In this document: piece after piece, positions 25,401 through 34,375 of the stretch
How the letters are laid out: the number at the start of each line of letters is the position of its first letter
How positions within the stretch are numbered: position 1 is the stretch's first letter
Assembly: GCF_013403875.1 (NCBI RefSeq)
Contig: NZ_JACBNX010000023.1
Span: forward strand, 1 to 64,000
DNA from: Burkholderia guangdongensis
GTDB taxonomy: Bacteria > Pseudomonadota > Gammaproteobacteria > Burkholderiales > Burkholderiaceae
Length of the DNA: 64,000 bases
Direction of reading: 5' to 3'
Program-made: the position numbers and the translations under genes
The notes under the pieces: model-generated
Told to the model about the DNA's origin: nothing
Database searches by the model: none
The model's input: only the letters and a program-made list of their open reading frames with translations

Positions 25401-26183
25401 ATGCAATCCCTTTCCGCAAGGCCCGCCGCGCGCTGGCTGAACAAGGTTCCCGACGTCACACTCGCGTTCTGGATCATCAAGATCATGTCGACCACGGTCG
25501 GCGAAACCGGCGCGGATTTTCTCGCGGTCAACGCCGGCTGGGGCCAGGGCGTCACGCGCGCGCTGATGGCGGCGCTGCTCGCGGCCGCGCTCTTCCTGCA
25601 GCTGCGCACGCGCCGCTATACGCCGTGGATCTACTGGCTCACGGTCGTGCTCGTCAGTATCGTCGGCACGCAAATCACCGATCTGCTCACCGACGGGCTC
25701 GGCGTCAGCCTGTATGTCAGCACCGGCGCGTTCGCGATCGCGCTCGCGGCGATCTTCGCGATCTGGTATCGCGTCGAGCGCACGCTGTCGATCGCCTCGG
25801 TCGACACGCCGCGGCGCGAACTGTTCTACTGGGTCGCGATTCTTTGCACGTTCGCGCTCGGCACCGCGGCGGGCGACCTCGCGACCGAAGCGCTCGGCCT
25901 CGGCTTCTCGCTCGGCGCGGTGTGCTTCGGCGCGCTGCTCGCGGCCGCCTATCTCGCGTGGCGATCGGGCGTGAACGCGGTCCTGACGTTCTGGATCGCG
26001 TACGTGCTGACGCGACCGTTCGGCGCGTCGCTCGGCGATCTGCTCACGCAGTCCCGCACGTACGGCGGCTTCGGGATGGGCTCCGCGTCGACGAGCCTGC
26101 TGTTCCTGTCCGTGATCGTGCTGCTCGTCGCCGCGGCGCAGATCGGCGCCGGCAATCGCGCCCGCGCGGACGCCGCCGAATGA
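25401..26183 (+). CDS. Multispanning inner-membrane protein, COG4705-like
   Basis: A 260-residue integral membrane protein with about eight hydrophobic segments. The internally repeated pattern FWIIKIMSTTVGETGADFL, GTQITDLLTDGLG, YWVAILCTFALGTAAGDL and FWIAYVLTRPFGASLGDLL looks like a repeat-built transporter or membrane anchor. I know this pattern from uncharacterised COG4705 proteins sometimes found beside two-component systems. GGAGG seven bases before the ATG at 25401 sets the start. It is followed by a lipoprotein gene and an OmpR/HK pair on the same strand. Function unknown. Confidence 0.75.
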   Translation: MQSLSARPAARWLNKVPDVTLAFWIIKIMSTTVGETGADFLAVNAGWGQGVTRALMAALLAAALFLQLRTRRYTPWIYWLTVVLVSIVGTQITDLLTDGLGVSLYVSTGAFAIALAAIFAIWYRVERTLSIASVDTPRRELFYWVAILCTFALGTAAGDLATEALGLGFSLGAVCFGALLAAAYLAWRSGVNAVLTFWIAYVLTRPFGASLGDLLTQSRTYGGFGMGSASTSLLFLSVIVLLVAAAQIGAGNRARADAAE

Positions 26184-26236
26184 GCGGCATCGCGCTTCGG
26201 CCGTCTCCATCATCCCATTTGAATCGAGGATCTCTC

Positions 26237-26734
26237 ATGCTCAATACGACTCCGCTTTCCAGCCTGTTTTTCAGCCCGTTCTCCAGCCGGTTTGCCCGCC
26301 TGTTCGTCGCGGTGTCCGCGTGCGCCGCGCTCGGCCTCGCCGCCGGCTGTTCGAAGCACGCGGACGGCGCCGCTCAGACCACGTCTGCCACGTCCGCCGC
26401 ATCCGCCACTCAGGCCGGCACGCCCACGAGCGCGTCGAAGCTCGGCAATCTGTCGCAGTTCCGCTCGATCGCGTCTGACGTATCCGGTCTCGTCGCGAAG
26501 GGCGACCTCGCCGGCGGAAAGACGCGCATCAAGGATCTCGAAATCGCGTGGGACGAAGCCGAAGCCGGCCTGAAGCCGCGCGCGGCCGACGACTGGCACG
26601 TGCTCGACAAATCGATCGATCGCGCGCTCGCCGCGCTGCGCGCCGATCATCCGACGCAGGCCGACTGCACGGCCGCGATGACCGATCTGCTGCATACGTT
26701 CGACCGGGTCGCCGGCCAGCGTCCGGGCGCTTGA
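26237..26734 (+). CDS. Predicted lipoprotein
   Basis: A 165-residue lipoprotein. The signal segment ends in the lipobox LAAGC at about residue 40, followed by an Ala/Thr/Ser-rich linker and a helical domain beginning LGNLSQFRSIASDVSGLVAKG. That domain has regular spacing of hydrophobics and DLEIAWDEAEAGLKP. I do not recognise a named family. GAGGA precedes the ATG. Its position just before a two-component system makes an envelope-stress sensor accessory possible. Confidence 0.7.
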   Translation: MLNTTPLSSLFFSPFSSRFARLFVAVSACAALGLAAGCSKHADGAAQTTSATSAASATQAGTPTSASKLGNLSQFRSIASDVSGLVAKGDLAGGKTRIKDLEIAWDEAEAGLKPRAADDWHVLDKSIDRALAALRADHPTQADCTAAMTDLLHTFDRVAGQRPGA

Positions 26735-26812
26735 GCGTGGCGACGCGTGACGCGTGACGCGCCGCCGCGAATCGCATAGGCTCACGTCAAGCGTCACGCA
26801 AACGGAGCCTGC

Positions 26813-27478
26813 ATGCGGATTCTGCTCGTCGAAGACGACCCGATGATCGGAGAAGCGGTTCACGCCGCGCTGAAGGACGCGTCGTATGCGGCGGACTGGG
26901 TCACGGACGGCGCGCACGCGTCGACCGCGTTCGCCACGCAGCAGTACGACCTGATCCTGCTCGATCTCGGCCTGCCCGGCCGCGACGGGCTCGACGTGCT
27001 GGCCGGCATCCGCGCGAAGGACAGCACGGTGCCGCTCATCGTCGTCACCGCGCGCGACGGGCTCGACGACCGGCTGCGCGGCCTCGACGGCGGCGCCGAC
27101 GACTACGTCGTGAAACCGTTCGAGATGGCCGAGCTGCTCGCGCGGATCCGCGTCGCGATCCGGCGTCGCGCGGGCTCGGCCGCGCCGGTGCTCGGCAACG
27201 GCGTCGTGTCGCTCGACCCGGCGACGCGGGAGGCCGAGGTCGAAGGACGCGCGCCGGTGCAATTGTCGAACCGCGAGTTCTCGCTGCTGCGCGCGCTGCT
27301 CGTGCGCCCCGGCGCGATCCTGTCGCGGCGCGAGCTCGAGGACCGCATCTACGGCTGGGGCGAGGAAGTCGAAAGCAACGCAGTCGAATTCCTGATCCAT
27401 TCGCTGCGTCGCAAGCTCGGCAGCGCGGTCATCAAGAACGTCAGGGGAGTCGGATGGATGGTGTCAAGAAGCGGCTGA
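26813..27478 (+). CDS. OmpR/PhoB-type response regulator (QseB/PmrA-like)
   Basis: A 221-residue response regulator. The receiver domain (1-115) has the acidic pocket EDD at 7-9, phosphoacceptor Asp51 in LILLDLGLPG, and Lys in VVKPF. The C-terminal winged helix is the OmpR type (SNREFSLLRALLVRPGAILSR). It overlaps the downstream kinase gene by 25 bases, so the pair is translationally coupled. Its likely targets include the operon itself. Confidence 0.92.
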   Translation: MRILLVEDDPMIGEAVHAALKDASYAADWVTDGAHASTAFATQQYDLILLDLGLPGRDGLDVLAGIRAKDSTVPLIVVTARDGLDDRLRGLDGGADDYVVKPFEMAELLARIRVAIRRRAGSAAPVLGNGVVSLDPATREAEVEGRAPVQLSNREFSLLRALLVRPGAILSRRELEDRIYGWGEEVESNAVEFLIHSLRRKLGSAVIKNVRGVGWMVSRSG

Positions 27479-28914
27479 ACGAATCGATCCAGTTCCGCCT
27501 GTCGGTCGCGCTGTCGCTCGCGATCCTGTTCGTCGCGACGGCCGCGGCCGCGTTCGCGTTCTCGTCCGCGTACGACGAGGCGCACGAACTGCAGGACGAC
27601 ATGCTGCGCCAGACCGCGACGCTGCTCGATCGCCAGAGCGCGCGGTCGCCCTTGCCGTCGCCCTTGCCGTCGGTCTCTCCCGCGCCGCGTCCGGCAGACG
27701 CCGGCCGCGCGCAGGAAAGCGACGAAGCGCCGCGGCTGATCGTCGCGCCGCTGCCTCGCGGCGGCCAGCCGGCCGCTGGCGCTGGCGCTGGCGCTGGCGC
27801 TGACGCCGGAGCCGGCGCCAACGTCAGCGTCAACGCGAGGCTCGCGGCGGCCGCGGCGCTGCCCGACGGGCTGCACACGCTCCGGGCCGGCGGCGAACCG
27901 GTCCGCGTGCTCGTGCGCACGCTCGCGAACGGCGAGCGCATCGCGATCGCGCAGGACGCGGGCGTGCGCGACGACGTCGCGCGCGAAAGCGCGTGGCGAA
28001 CCGCGCTGCCGCTGCTGATCCTCGTGCCGATCCTGCTCGTCGTCGTCGCCGATCTCGTGCGCAAGATGTTTCGCCCGATCGCGGAGCTGTCGGCCGAGCT
28101 CGACGCGCGCGGCGAACACGATCTGCATCCGGTGCGGACCGATCGCATCCCGATCGAGGTGCGGCCGTTCGTCGTCGCGATCAACCGGATGCTCGCGCGC
28201 GTCGCGCAGTCGGTCGACGCGCAGCGCCGCTTCGTCGCCGACGCCGCGCACGAATTGCGCTCGCCGCTGACCGCGATCTCGCTGCAGGCGGAGCGACTCG
28301 GCGACGCGGACCTGCCCGCCGATGCGCGCACGCGGCTCGCCACGCTGCGCGGCGGGCTCGAGCGCAGCCGCCATCTGCTCGATCAGTTGCTCGCGCTCGC
28401 GCGGATCCAGGCGGTGCCGGCGCGGCCCGCCGAAGCCGTATCGGTGCGCATCGCGTTTCGGCGCGTGCTCGAAGACCTGTTCCCGCTCGCGGACGCGAAG
28501 CAGATCGACATCGGCGTCGAGGACGGACCGGACCTGCTGGTCGGCGTCGACGACGTCGAGCTGATCGCGCTCATCCGGAATCTCGTCGACAACGCGATCC
28601 GCTATACGCCGCGCGGCGGCCGCGTCGATCTCGCGGTGCACGCGGACGGCGACGCGCACGCGCGGCTGAGCGTCGCCGATACCGGGCCCGGCATCGCGCC
28701 GCACGAGCGCGCGCGCGTGTTCGACCCGTTCTATCGCGTGCCCGGCAGCGAGACGGTCGGCTCGGGCCTGGGGCTGTCGATCGTCGGAACGATCGCGCAG
28801 CGCATCGGCGCCGGCGTCGAGCTGGCGTATGCGGACGAACGCGCGCAACGCGGCCTGCTGGTCTCGGTGCGCGTTCCGCTCGGCCGGCCGCGCCGCCCGG
28901 CGTCGCCACGCTGA
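27454..28914 (+). CDS. Sensor histidine kinase
   Basis: A 486-residue membrane kinase. The first transmembrane segment is about residues 16-38 and the second about 183-200, giving a periplasmic domain of roughly 145 residues. This domain contains a proline-rich stretch and an (Ala-Gly) run encoded by four perfect copies of GCTGGC. The phosphoacceptor is His266 in DAAHELRSPLTAISLQ, followed by the N box RNLVDNAIRYTP, DTGPGIAPHERARVFDPF and the G2 box SGLGLSIV. It pairs with the response regulator in front. Confidence 0.92.
   Translation: MDGVKKRLNESIQFRLSVALSLAILFVATAAAAFAFSSAYDEAHELQDDMLRQTATLLDRQSARSPLPSPLPSVSPAPRPADAGRAQESDEAPRLIVAPLPRGGQPAAGAGAGAGADAGAGANVSVNARLAAAAALPDGLHTLRAGGEPVRVLVRTLANGERIAIAQDAGVRDDVARESAWRTALPLLILVPILLVVVADLVRKMFRPIAELSAELDARGEHDLHPVRTDRIPIEVRPFVVAINRMLARVAQSVDAQRRFVADAAHELRSPLTAISLQAERLGDADLPADARTRLATLRGGLERSRHLLDQLLALARIQAVPARPAEAVSVRIAFRRVLEDLFPLADAKQIDIGVEDGPDLLVGVDDVELIALIRNLVDNAIRYTPRGGRVDLAVHADGDAHARLSVADTGPGIAPHERARVFDPFYRVPGSETVGSGLGLSIVGTIAQRIGAGVELAYADERAQRGLLVSVRVPLGRPRRPASPR
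27775..27804 (+). repeat. Hexanucleotide run inside the kinase gene
   Basis: GCTGGC occurs four times in tandem (27775-27798), followed by GCTGAC. It encodes alternating Ala and Gly in the periplasmic part. The six-base unit keeps the frame, so gain or loss would change only the linker length. Confidence 0.85.
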
Positions 28915-29002
28915 GCCCGGCGCTATTCGGGGCTATCCGGCTCCATTCAATGCATCCAGTGCGACCCGGCCGCCTGTACCGGTGAATCCCGCGCTGCCCG
29001 CC

Positions 29003-29482
29003 TCACCCGCCGATCGTTCCGCGATCGATCTTCCTCGAGAGGATGATCGACGTCGTCGTGCGCTCGACGCCTTCGAGCGTGCCAATCTGGTCGAGCAGAT
29101 CGTTCAGGCGCTCGGGCGAATCGGCGCGCAGCCACGCGACGTAGTCGTACTCGCCGCTGACCGCGCAAAGGAGCTGCACCTCGGGCATCCGGTCGAGCCT
29201 GCGCAGCACGTCCTTCCCGAACTTCGGCGTGAGGATGATGCCGACGTACGCATAGATGCTCGCATCGAGCACGTCCTGGCCGAGCCGCACGCTGTAGCCG
29301 GCGATCACCTGCGTGCGCTCGAGCCGCGCGATCCGCGCGACGACCGTCGTGCGCGCGACGCCGAGCTGCCGCGCGAGATCCGCGACGCTCGCGCGCGCAT
29401 TGGCTTGCAGCAGCGCGACGAGCTGGCGGTCGAGGTCGTCGAGTTGGTCGAGGCGAGGTGGACGCATGGCGCGGGTGGTCAT
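29003..29482 (-). CDS. Lrp/AsnC family transcriptional regulator
   Basis: A 159-residue Lrp-type regulator. The helix-turn-helix is SVADLARQLGVARTTVVARIARLE (about 32-55), followed by a ligand-sensing RAM domain (CAVSGEYDYVAWLRAD and EGVERTTTSIIL). Such proteins respond to amino acids. ATG at 29482 is used, with an in-frame ATG five codons later. It stands alone between the kinase and a Spy-like gene. Confidence 0.88.
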   Translation of the reverse strand: MTTRAMRPPRLDQLDDLDRQLVALLQANARASVADLARQLGVARTTVVARIARLERTQVIAGYSVRLGQDVLDASIYAYVGIILTPKFGKDVLRRLDRMPEVQLLCAVSGEYDYVAWLRADSPERLNDLLDQIGTLEGVERTTTSIILSRKIDRGTIGG

Positions 29483-29762
29483 CGAAATGTCGCGATGATA
29501 GCGCCGAACGTTCGCGCGCCCAATCGCCGATGCGTAGCGCCCACGCGACGATGAAGCTCAGCCAGATCTGCGGCATAACGTCGCCGAGACGTCGCCAGGA
29601 AGCCCCCAACACGGCGCCAACGCGGCGATTTCGATTCGTTTCGGTTGTAAGCAGTTGTCGCATCCGCGCCGAAATCGGGCCAGACGTGCTACTAATCGGG
29701 GCATGCGAAACGAAAGGCGCGCCCGGCGCGTCCGCTCGCGTCCCTCACCACGGAGAGCCGTC

Positions 29763-30296
29763 ATGAAGAAAATCTCGCTCACCCTCACTCTCGCGGCGCT
29801 CGCGCTGTCCGCCAGCGCCTTTGCCCAGACCTCGACGTCTGCTCAGCCCGCGTCCGCCGCCGCGCCGGCCGCCGCGTCCGCGCAGCAGGCCACGCAGCAC
29901 GCGGCGCGCCGCGAAGCGCGCATCGAGGAGCGCATCGCGTATCTGCACAGCCACCTGAAGATCACGCAGGCGCAGGAGCCGCAGTGGAAGACGTTCGCCG
30001 ACACGATGCGCGAGAACGGCGAAACGATGGGCCACCTTTACCGCGAGCGGATGGCCTCGAAGAGCGGCACCGCCGTCGACGACATGAAGCAGTACGCGGA
30101 GATCGCGCAAGCGAACGCCGACGGCGCGAAGAAGCTCGCGGACGCGTTCGAGCCGCTGTACACGAGCTTCCCGGCCGACCAGAAGGCGCTGGCCGACTCG
30201 ACGTTCAACAACTGGCGCCACACCGAGCATCACCACGGCCCGGCGAAGCACAAGGCGGCGCCCGGCGCGGCCGCGAGCGGCGCCGCCGCGAACTGA
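29763..30296 (+). CDS. Spy/CpxP-like periplasmic protein
   Basis: A 177-residue secreted protein with the signal peptide MKKISLTLTLAALALSASAFA, cleaved before QTST. It has an Ala-rich linker and a helical domain with a Spy-like pattern (EERIAYLHSHLKITQAQEPQWKTFADTMREN), related to LTXXQ-motif chaperones that protect envelope proteins. A His-rich, Lys-rich tail (HTEHHHGPAKHK) may bind metal. CGGAG lies upstream of the ATG. A strong hairpin follows 30 bases after the stop. Confidence 0.75.
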   Translation: MKKISLTLTLAALALSASAFAQTSTSAQPASAAAPAAASAQQATQHAARREARIEERIAYLHSHLKITQAQEPQWKTFADTMRENGETMGHLYRERMASKSGTAVDDMKQYAEIAQANADGAKKLADAFEPLYTSFPADQKALADSTFNNWRHTEHHHGPAKHKAAPGAAASGAAAN

Positions 30297-30325
30297 CGCG
30301 GCATTCGCGCGGCGCGCGACATCAC

Positions 30326-30368
30326 GACGCCGGGCGCGGCGGCCGAACACGCCGCCGCGCCCGGCGTC
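30326..30368. terminator. Perfect 18-bp stem-loop after the Spy-like gene
   Basis: 30326-30343 pairs without mismatch with 30351-30368 (arms begin GACGCCGGGC and end GCCCGGCGTC), with a 7-base loop. It is very GC-rich with only a weak T-run later (30382-30385). Confidence 0.6.
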
Positions 30369-30466
30369 TGCACACTGGCGCGTTTTCGGGCTAAGCTATC
30401 GCGCCTTTTCCGGCTTTTTTTCACTTTTTTCCTGCCTCCGCGCGCTTTTTCCCGCTTCCGACCGCC

Positions 30467-30901
30467 ATGCCCGAACTCGCACCACTCGATCTCCGCTCCG
30501 ATCCGCAGGCCCGGCGCGTCGTCAAGGACGAAACCGTCACGGTCGCGTTCGCGACCGCCGACGGCGAACTGATGAGCCTCGAAGGCCTGAACCGCTATGT
30601 AGCCGGCGACGCGCTGATCACCGGCTCGACCGGCGACCGCTGGGTCGTGTCGCGCGCGCGCTTCGACGCGAAATACCTGCCCGCCGATCCGGCGCTCGCG
30701 CACGGCACGCCGGGCGCATACCGAAACCGTCCGGCGGTCGTGCTCGCGAAGCGGATGGACGCGCCGTTCTCGATCGCGCGCTCGGCCGGCGGCGACACGC
30801 TGCGCGGCGCGGCCGGCGACTGGGTGATGCAGTACGCGCCCGGCGACTACGGCGTCGTCCAGGCGCAGCGCTTCGCGCAGGTCTATCGCGACGCGGACTG
30901 A
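30467..30901 (+). CDS. PGDYG-motif protein
   Basis: A 144-residue soluble protein. The segment YAPGDYGVVQAQRFAQVY near the C-terminus contains the PGDYG signature that names a small uncharacterised family often associated with phage or housekeeping genes. The first half has VKDETVTVAFATADGELMSLEG. No catalytic function is known. ATG at 30467 is the first reasonable start, with a pyrimidine-rich, repetitive upstream stretch. Confidence 0.65.
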   Translation: MPELAPLDLRSDPQARRVVKDETVTVAFATADGELMSLEGLNRYVAGDALITGSTGDRWVVSRARFDAKYLPADPALAHGTPGAYRNRPAVVLAKRMDAPFSIARSAGGDTLRGAAGDWVMQYAPGDYGVVQAQRFAQVYRDAD

Positions 30902-30925
30902 CGCGCACCGTCGCGAGCGGGCCGC

Positions 30926-31288
30926 TCACGCGAACTCGTCGCCGAGCGCGATCTCCGCATCGCGCGACACCGCCTCGCCGCTCGCATGCCGCTCCTCGAG
31001 CGAGCCGAGCATCGCCTCGACGTAAGCGTGCAGCACCGCATGGCTGCGCGCGCGCAGCGCGGGCCGCATCGCGACGTAACGCGCGAATGCGGCCGGCGCG
31101 ATTCGCACGTCGAGCGTCATCCGCTTCGGCGTCGATCCGAAACGCATCGCGAGCCACTGCACGGACAGGAAGCGGCCGGCGTCGTCAGTCGCTTCCACGA
31201 AGCGCGTCTGCTCCGGGAACAAATCGCTGATCACGCGCGCGAGCGCGTCGAACTCGGCGCTCGGGCATGCGTATTCGTACTCTTCCAT
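30926..31288 (-). CDS. Small conserved protein of unknown function
   Basis: A 120-residue soluble protein, MEEYEYACPSAEFDALARVI onward, with a central antiparallel-looking stretch (TPKRMTLDVRIAPAAFARYV) and an acidic C-terminus. It may belong to the Burkholderia-specific DUF3022 group, which I cannot verify. GGAGAG precedes the ATG at 31288. It is 13 bases after the YhfC-like gene on the same strand, so the two are probably cotranscribed. Confidence 0.6.
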   Translation of the reverse strand: MEEYEYACPSAEFDALARVISDLFPEQTRFVEATDDAGRFLSVQWLAMRFGSTPKRMTLDVRIAPAAFARYVAMRPALRARSHAVLHAYVEAMLGSLEERHASGEAVSRDAEIALGDEFA

Positions 31289-31301
31289 CCCGACTCTCCG
31301 G

Positions 31302-32090
31302 TCACGCCGCCGCGCGCGGCGGACGGCAAAGCTTGACGAGCACACCGACCAGCAGCGCGGCCAGCACGAAATACACCGCCTCGATCCACGCGGCGGGCAC
31401 CGCGCGAATCTGATAGAGCATCGCGGGCACGTCCGCGAGCGCATGCAGCACGATCGCGAGCGGCAGCACCGCGCGCGACCCGGCACGCACGCCGCGCCAC
31501 ATCAGCACCGACAGCGCGACCTGCAGCACGAGCGCCGCCGCGCGCTCGAGCACGAGCATCGCGATCGACGGCACCGACAGCGTCGACAGCATCACGTGAA
31601 TCCGCAGCAACGCCTGATCCGGCAGGCTCGCGAGCTGCGTGTCGAGCTCGCCGCGGTTCGCGAGCCAGGCGAGGTACGCCCACTGCCCCCACACCAGCAC
31701 GCCGACGAACCAGGCCTCCACGCCGCCGTGGCCGAGCCCGTAGCCGATCGCGCGGCCATCGCCGGACGATGCGCCGTAACGGCGGGTCAGGAAGCGCAGG
31801 CCGAGATAGCGGCCGACCTCCTCGAACACGCCGGCCGCGAGCGCGCCGTACGCGACGAACGCGGCCGGATACGTAAGCCAGCCACCAGCCGGCGCGCTGC
31901 TCAGCACGACACCGTGCAACGCGCGTTCGAGAATCATCGCGAACAGCGTGAACACCGCGATGCCGACGATCGCGTCTCGGCGGTCAAGCGCGAGCGGCTT
32001 GCGCAGGAAACGGAACAGAACGATCGGCAGCAGCGCGATGATCAGCGTGGCGGCGATCAGCACCACCAGCGTGACGGGGGCGACAATCAT
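31302..32090 (-). CDS. YhfC-like intramembrane metalloprotease family protein
   Basis: A 262-residue inner-membrane protein with about eight membrane segments. Conserved polar motifs inside hydrophobic regions, FEEVGRYLGLRF (about 90-101), GYGLGHGGVEAW (about 117-128) and LHALADVPAMLY (about 215-226), match the YhfC family and provide the Glu/His pairs of a CPBP-like intramembrane protease. ATG at 32090 has AAGGAG upstream. Substrate unknown. The downstream small gene is likely a partner. Confidence 0.75.
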   Translation of the reverse strand: MIVAPVTLVVLIAATLIIALLPIVLFRFLRKPLALDRRDAIVGIAVFTLFAMILERALHGVVLSSAPAGGWLTYPAAFVAYGALAAGVFEEVGRYLGLRFLTRRYGASSGDGRAIGYGLGHGGVEAWFVGVLVWGQWAYLAWLANRGELDTQLASLPDQALLRIHVMLSTLSVPSIAMLVLERAAALVLQVALSVLMWRGVRAGSRAVLPLAIVLHALADVPAMLYQIRAVPAAWIEAVYFVLAALLVGVLVKLCRPPRAAA

Positions 32091-32144
32091 GAAACTCCTT
32101 GTTCGAGGCTGCGCACCGGACGCGGTGCGTGCCCCGGATGATAC

Positions 32145-33188
32145 TCAGCCCGCGGTCGACGCGCGCGCGATCAGCTCGCCCGGCAGCAGCGCGACGCGCA
32201 CGTCGCCGGCCGCGCCGTCGATCCGCTCGTGCACGAACTCGACCGCCTTGTAGCCGATGTCGTAGGTCGGCTGGCGGATCGTCGTGATGCCGATCAGCTC
32301 CGCCCATTCGGGATCGTCGATCGACAGCAGCGCCGCGCGCGTCTGCCATGCGGCGCCGAAGCGCGCGTGCAGGTGCCGCGCGAGCGCGAGCGCGACGGGC
32401 GCGTTCGCGGCAAAGAGCGCCGCGCGGCCGCCCGCGCGCAACGCGGCGTCGATCCGCGCGTCGACGTCGGCGAGCGCGGCGTCGAGCGCCGCCGCATCCG
32501 TCGTATCGAGCACGACGGTCGGCGGCACCGGCCGCCCCGCAGTTGCGAGCATCGCGCGGAACGCGGCCTCGCGCTGGCGGCGCGAGCTCACCTGCTCGAA
32601 CGGCTGCACGACGAAATGGATCGACGCGAAGCCGCACTCGATCAGATGACGGATACCGGCTTCGATCGCCGCGTCGTTGTCGAGGCCGATCAGGTCGGCC
32701 TCGAAGCCCTCGACCGTGCGATCGACGAGCACGGCTGGAATGCCGCCGCCGCGCAGCGGGCGCAGCACGTCCTCCTCGGCGCCGAGCGCGTTGACGATCA
32801 TGCCTTCGACGCGATAGGTCGTCAGCAGCTGCAGATAGCGGCGCTCCATCTCGACCTCGTTCGCCGCGTGGCAGATTAGCGGCATATAGCCGAGCGCGTG
32901 GCACGCGGCCTCGACGCCCTGCAGCACTTCGACGGTATACGGATTGGTCAGGTCGGCCGCGAGCATGCCGAGCAGCCGGTTGCGGCCGCGCTTCAACCCG
33001 CGCGCCATCTGGTTCGGCCGGTAGTTCAGGCGTGCGATCGCCGCCTCGATCCGCTGGCGCAGATCCGCGGACAGCACGTTCGTCTCGCCGTTCAGATAGC
33101 GCGACACGCTGGTCTTGCCGGTGCCGGCCTCGCGGGCGACATCGCTGATCGTCGCGGGACGGGGCGTGGACGGGTGCGGATCGGTCAC
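32145..33188 (-). CDS. ptxS: LacI-family repressor, PtxS-like
   Basis: A 347-residue LacI/GalR regulator. The helix-turn-helix ATISDVAREAGTGKTSVSRYL (about 12-32) and hinge FRPNQ-like YRPNQMARGLK precede a periplasmic-binding-protein-like ligand domain. It lies directly after kguD on the same strand, as PtxS does near the kgu operon in Pseudomonas, where it represses until 2-ketogluconate binds. GTG at 33188 is the start that gives the usual short N-terminus. The matching palindrome before kguE (37562-37575) supports the assignment. Confidence 0.72.
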   Translation of the reverse strand: MTDPHPSTPRPATISDVAREAGTGKTSVSRYLNGETNVLSADLRQRIEAAIARLNYRPNQMARGLKRGRNRLLGMLAADLTNPYTVEVLQGVEAACHALGYMPLICHAANEVEMERRYLQLLTTYRVEGMIVNALGAEEDVLRPLRGGGIPAVLVDRTVEGFEADLIGLDNDAAIEAGIRHLIECGFASIHFVVQPFEQVSSRRQREAAFRAMLATAGRPVPPTVVLDTTDAAALDAALADVDARIDAALRAGGRAALFAANAPVALALARHLHARFGAAWQTRAALLSIDDPEWAELIGITTIRQPTYDIGYKAVEFVHERIDGAAGDVRVALLPGELIARASTAG

Positions 33189-33400
33189 TGTCGTGCCCCG
33201 TGCCGTACGATCCGCGCCGGGCGAGCGGACGGATTCTGGTCGTTCGATGCGAAAGCCAACTGTAGGTGTCTCCTGTCTACGCGGGCGAACGGACGGCCGC
33301 CGGGCGGCCGCGCGTTCGGCGACGCGCGGCCGATCATAACGCAGCCGGCGGCCTCGCACCAAGACCGCCGGCTCTACACCGTCCCCATTCCACCGGTGCG

Positions 33401-34372
33401 TCAGCCCGCGCGCGCGGTCAGCACGTCGGGATTCACGACGTTCACGCGCAGCGTGCCCGCGAGCGCGCCGACCAGATTCTCGGCCGCGCAGCGCGCCATC
33501 GCATGACGCGTCTCGTGGGTCGCCGAGCCGATATGCGGCAGCGCGACGACGTTTTTCATCCGCAACAGCGGCGAGTCGGCCGACAGCGGCTCCGTCTCGT
33601 ACACGTCGAGCCCGGCGCCGCGAATCCGGCCCGCGGCAAGCGCGTCGATCAGCGCGGCCTCGTCGACGACCGGCCCGCGCGACGCATTAATCAGGATCGC
33701 GCCCGGCTTCATCTTCGTGAACGCCGGCGCGCCGATCAGGTGGCGCGTGTCGGGCGACAACGGCACCTGCACGCACACGAAATCAGCCTCGGCGAGCAGT
33801 TCGTCGAGCGTCACGCGGCGCGCGGCGAACTGTGCTTCGGCTTCGACGTTCGCCGAACGGTTCGTGTACAGCACGCGCATCCGGAAGCCGAGCGCCGCGC
33901 GCCTCGCGACCGCCGCGCCGATCCGGCCGAGGCCGACGATCCCGATCGTCTTGCCCTGCACGTCGGTGCCGTACAGGTCGGGGCCGATGCTGCGCTGCCA
34001 GTGGCCCGCCCTCACCCATTCGGCCAGCTCGACGACGCGCCGCGCGGACGCGAGAATCAGCGAGAACACGGTGTCGGCCGTCGATTCGGTCAGCACGTCG
34101 GGCGTGTGCGCGAGCACGATGCCGCGGCGCGTCAGGTCGGCGACGTCGAAGTTGTCGTAGCCGACCGAGATCGTCGACCACGCCTTCAGGCGCGGTGCGC
34201 GATCGAGCAGCGCCGGCGGAATCTTCAGGCTCGCGCCGATCGCGCCATCGGCGTCGGCGAGCGCCTGGGCGAGCGCGTCGGGGCCATCGGCCTGCACGAC
34301 GTCCGCGTGCTCGCGCAGGTACGCGAGAACGTCAACGGGCAGCGGCTTGTACGCGACGATACGAGGCTTCAT
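33401..34372 (-). CDS. kguD: 2-ketogluconate (6-phosphate) reductase, KguD/GhrB type
   Basis: A 323-residue D-2-hydroxyacid dehydrogenase. The NAD(P) fold is GIVGLGRIGAAVARR (about 144-158); catalytic residues are Arg in NASRGPVVDE, Glu in YETEPLS and His in LPHIGSATHE. In the kgu pathway the enzyme reduces 2-keto-6-phosphogluconate to 6-phosphogluconate. A direct 2-ketogluconate or glyoxylate/hydroxypyruvate reductase is the alternative. It starts three bases after the transporter stop. Confidence 0.8.
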   Translation of the reverse strand: MKPRIVAYKPLPVDVLAYLREHADVVQADGPDALAQALADADGAIGASLKIPPALLDRAPRLKAWSTISVGYDNFDVADLTRRGIVLAHTPDVLTESTADTVFSLILASARRVVELAEWVRAGHWQRSIGPDLYGTDVQGKTIGIVGLGRIGAAVARRAALGFRMRVLYTNRSANVEAEAQFAARRVTLDELLAEADFVCVQVPLSPDTRHLIGAPAFTKMKPGAILINASRGPVVDEAALIDALAAGRIRGAGLDVYETEPLSADSPLLRMKNVVALPHIGSATHETRHAMARCAAENLVGALAGTLRVNVVNPDVLTARAG

Positions 34373-34375
34373 CGT

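Noticed and set aside
27775..27804. Phase variation of the histidine kinase through the hexanucleotide run
   Set aside because: A six-base unit cannot shift the frame, so on/off switching by this run is excluded; only length changes of the linker remain possible.
33385..33400. Second PtxS-like operator upstream of ptxS
   Set aside because: CACCGGTG is palindromic but the flanks do not match the TGGAAC half-site seen before kguE.
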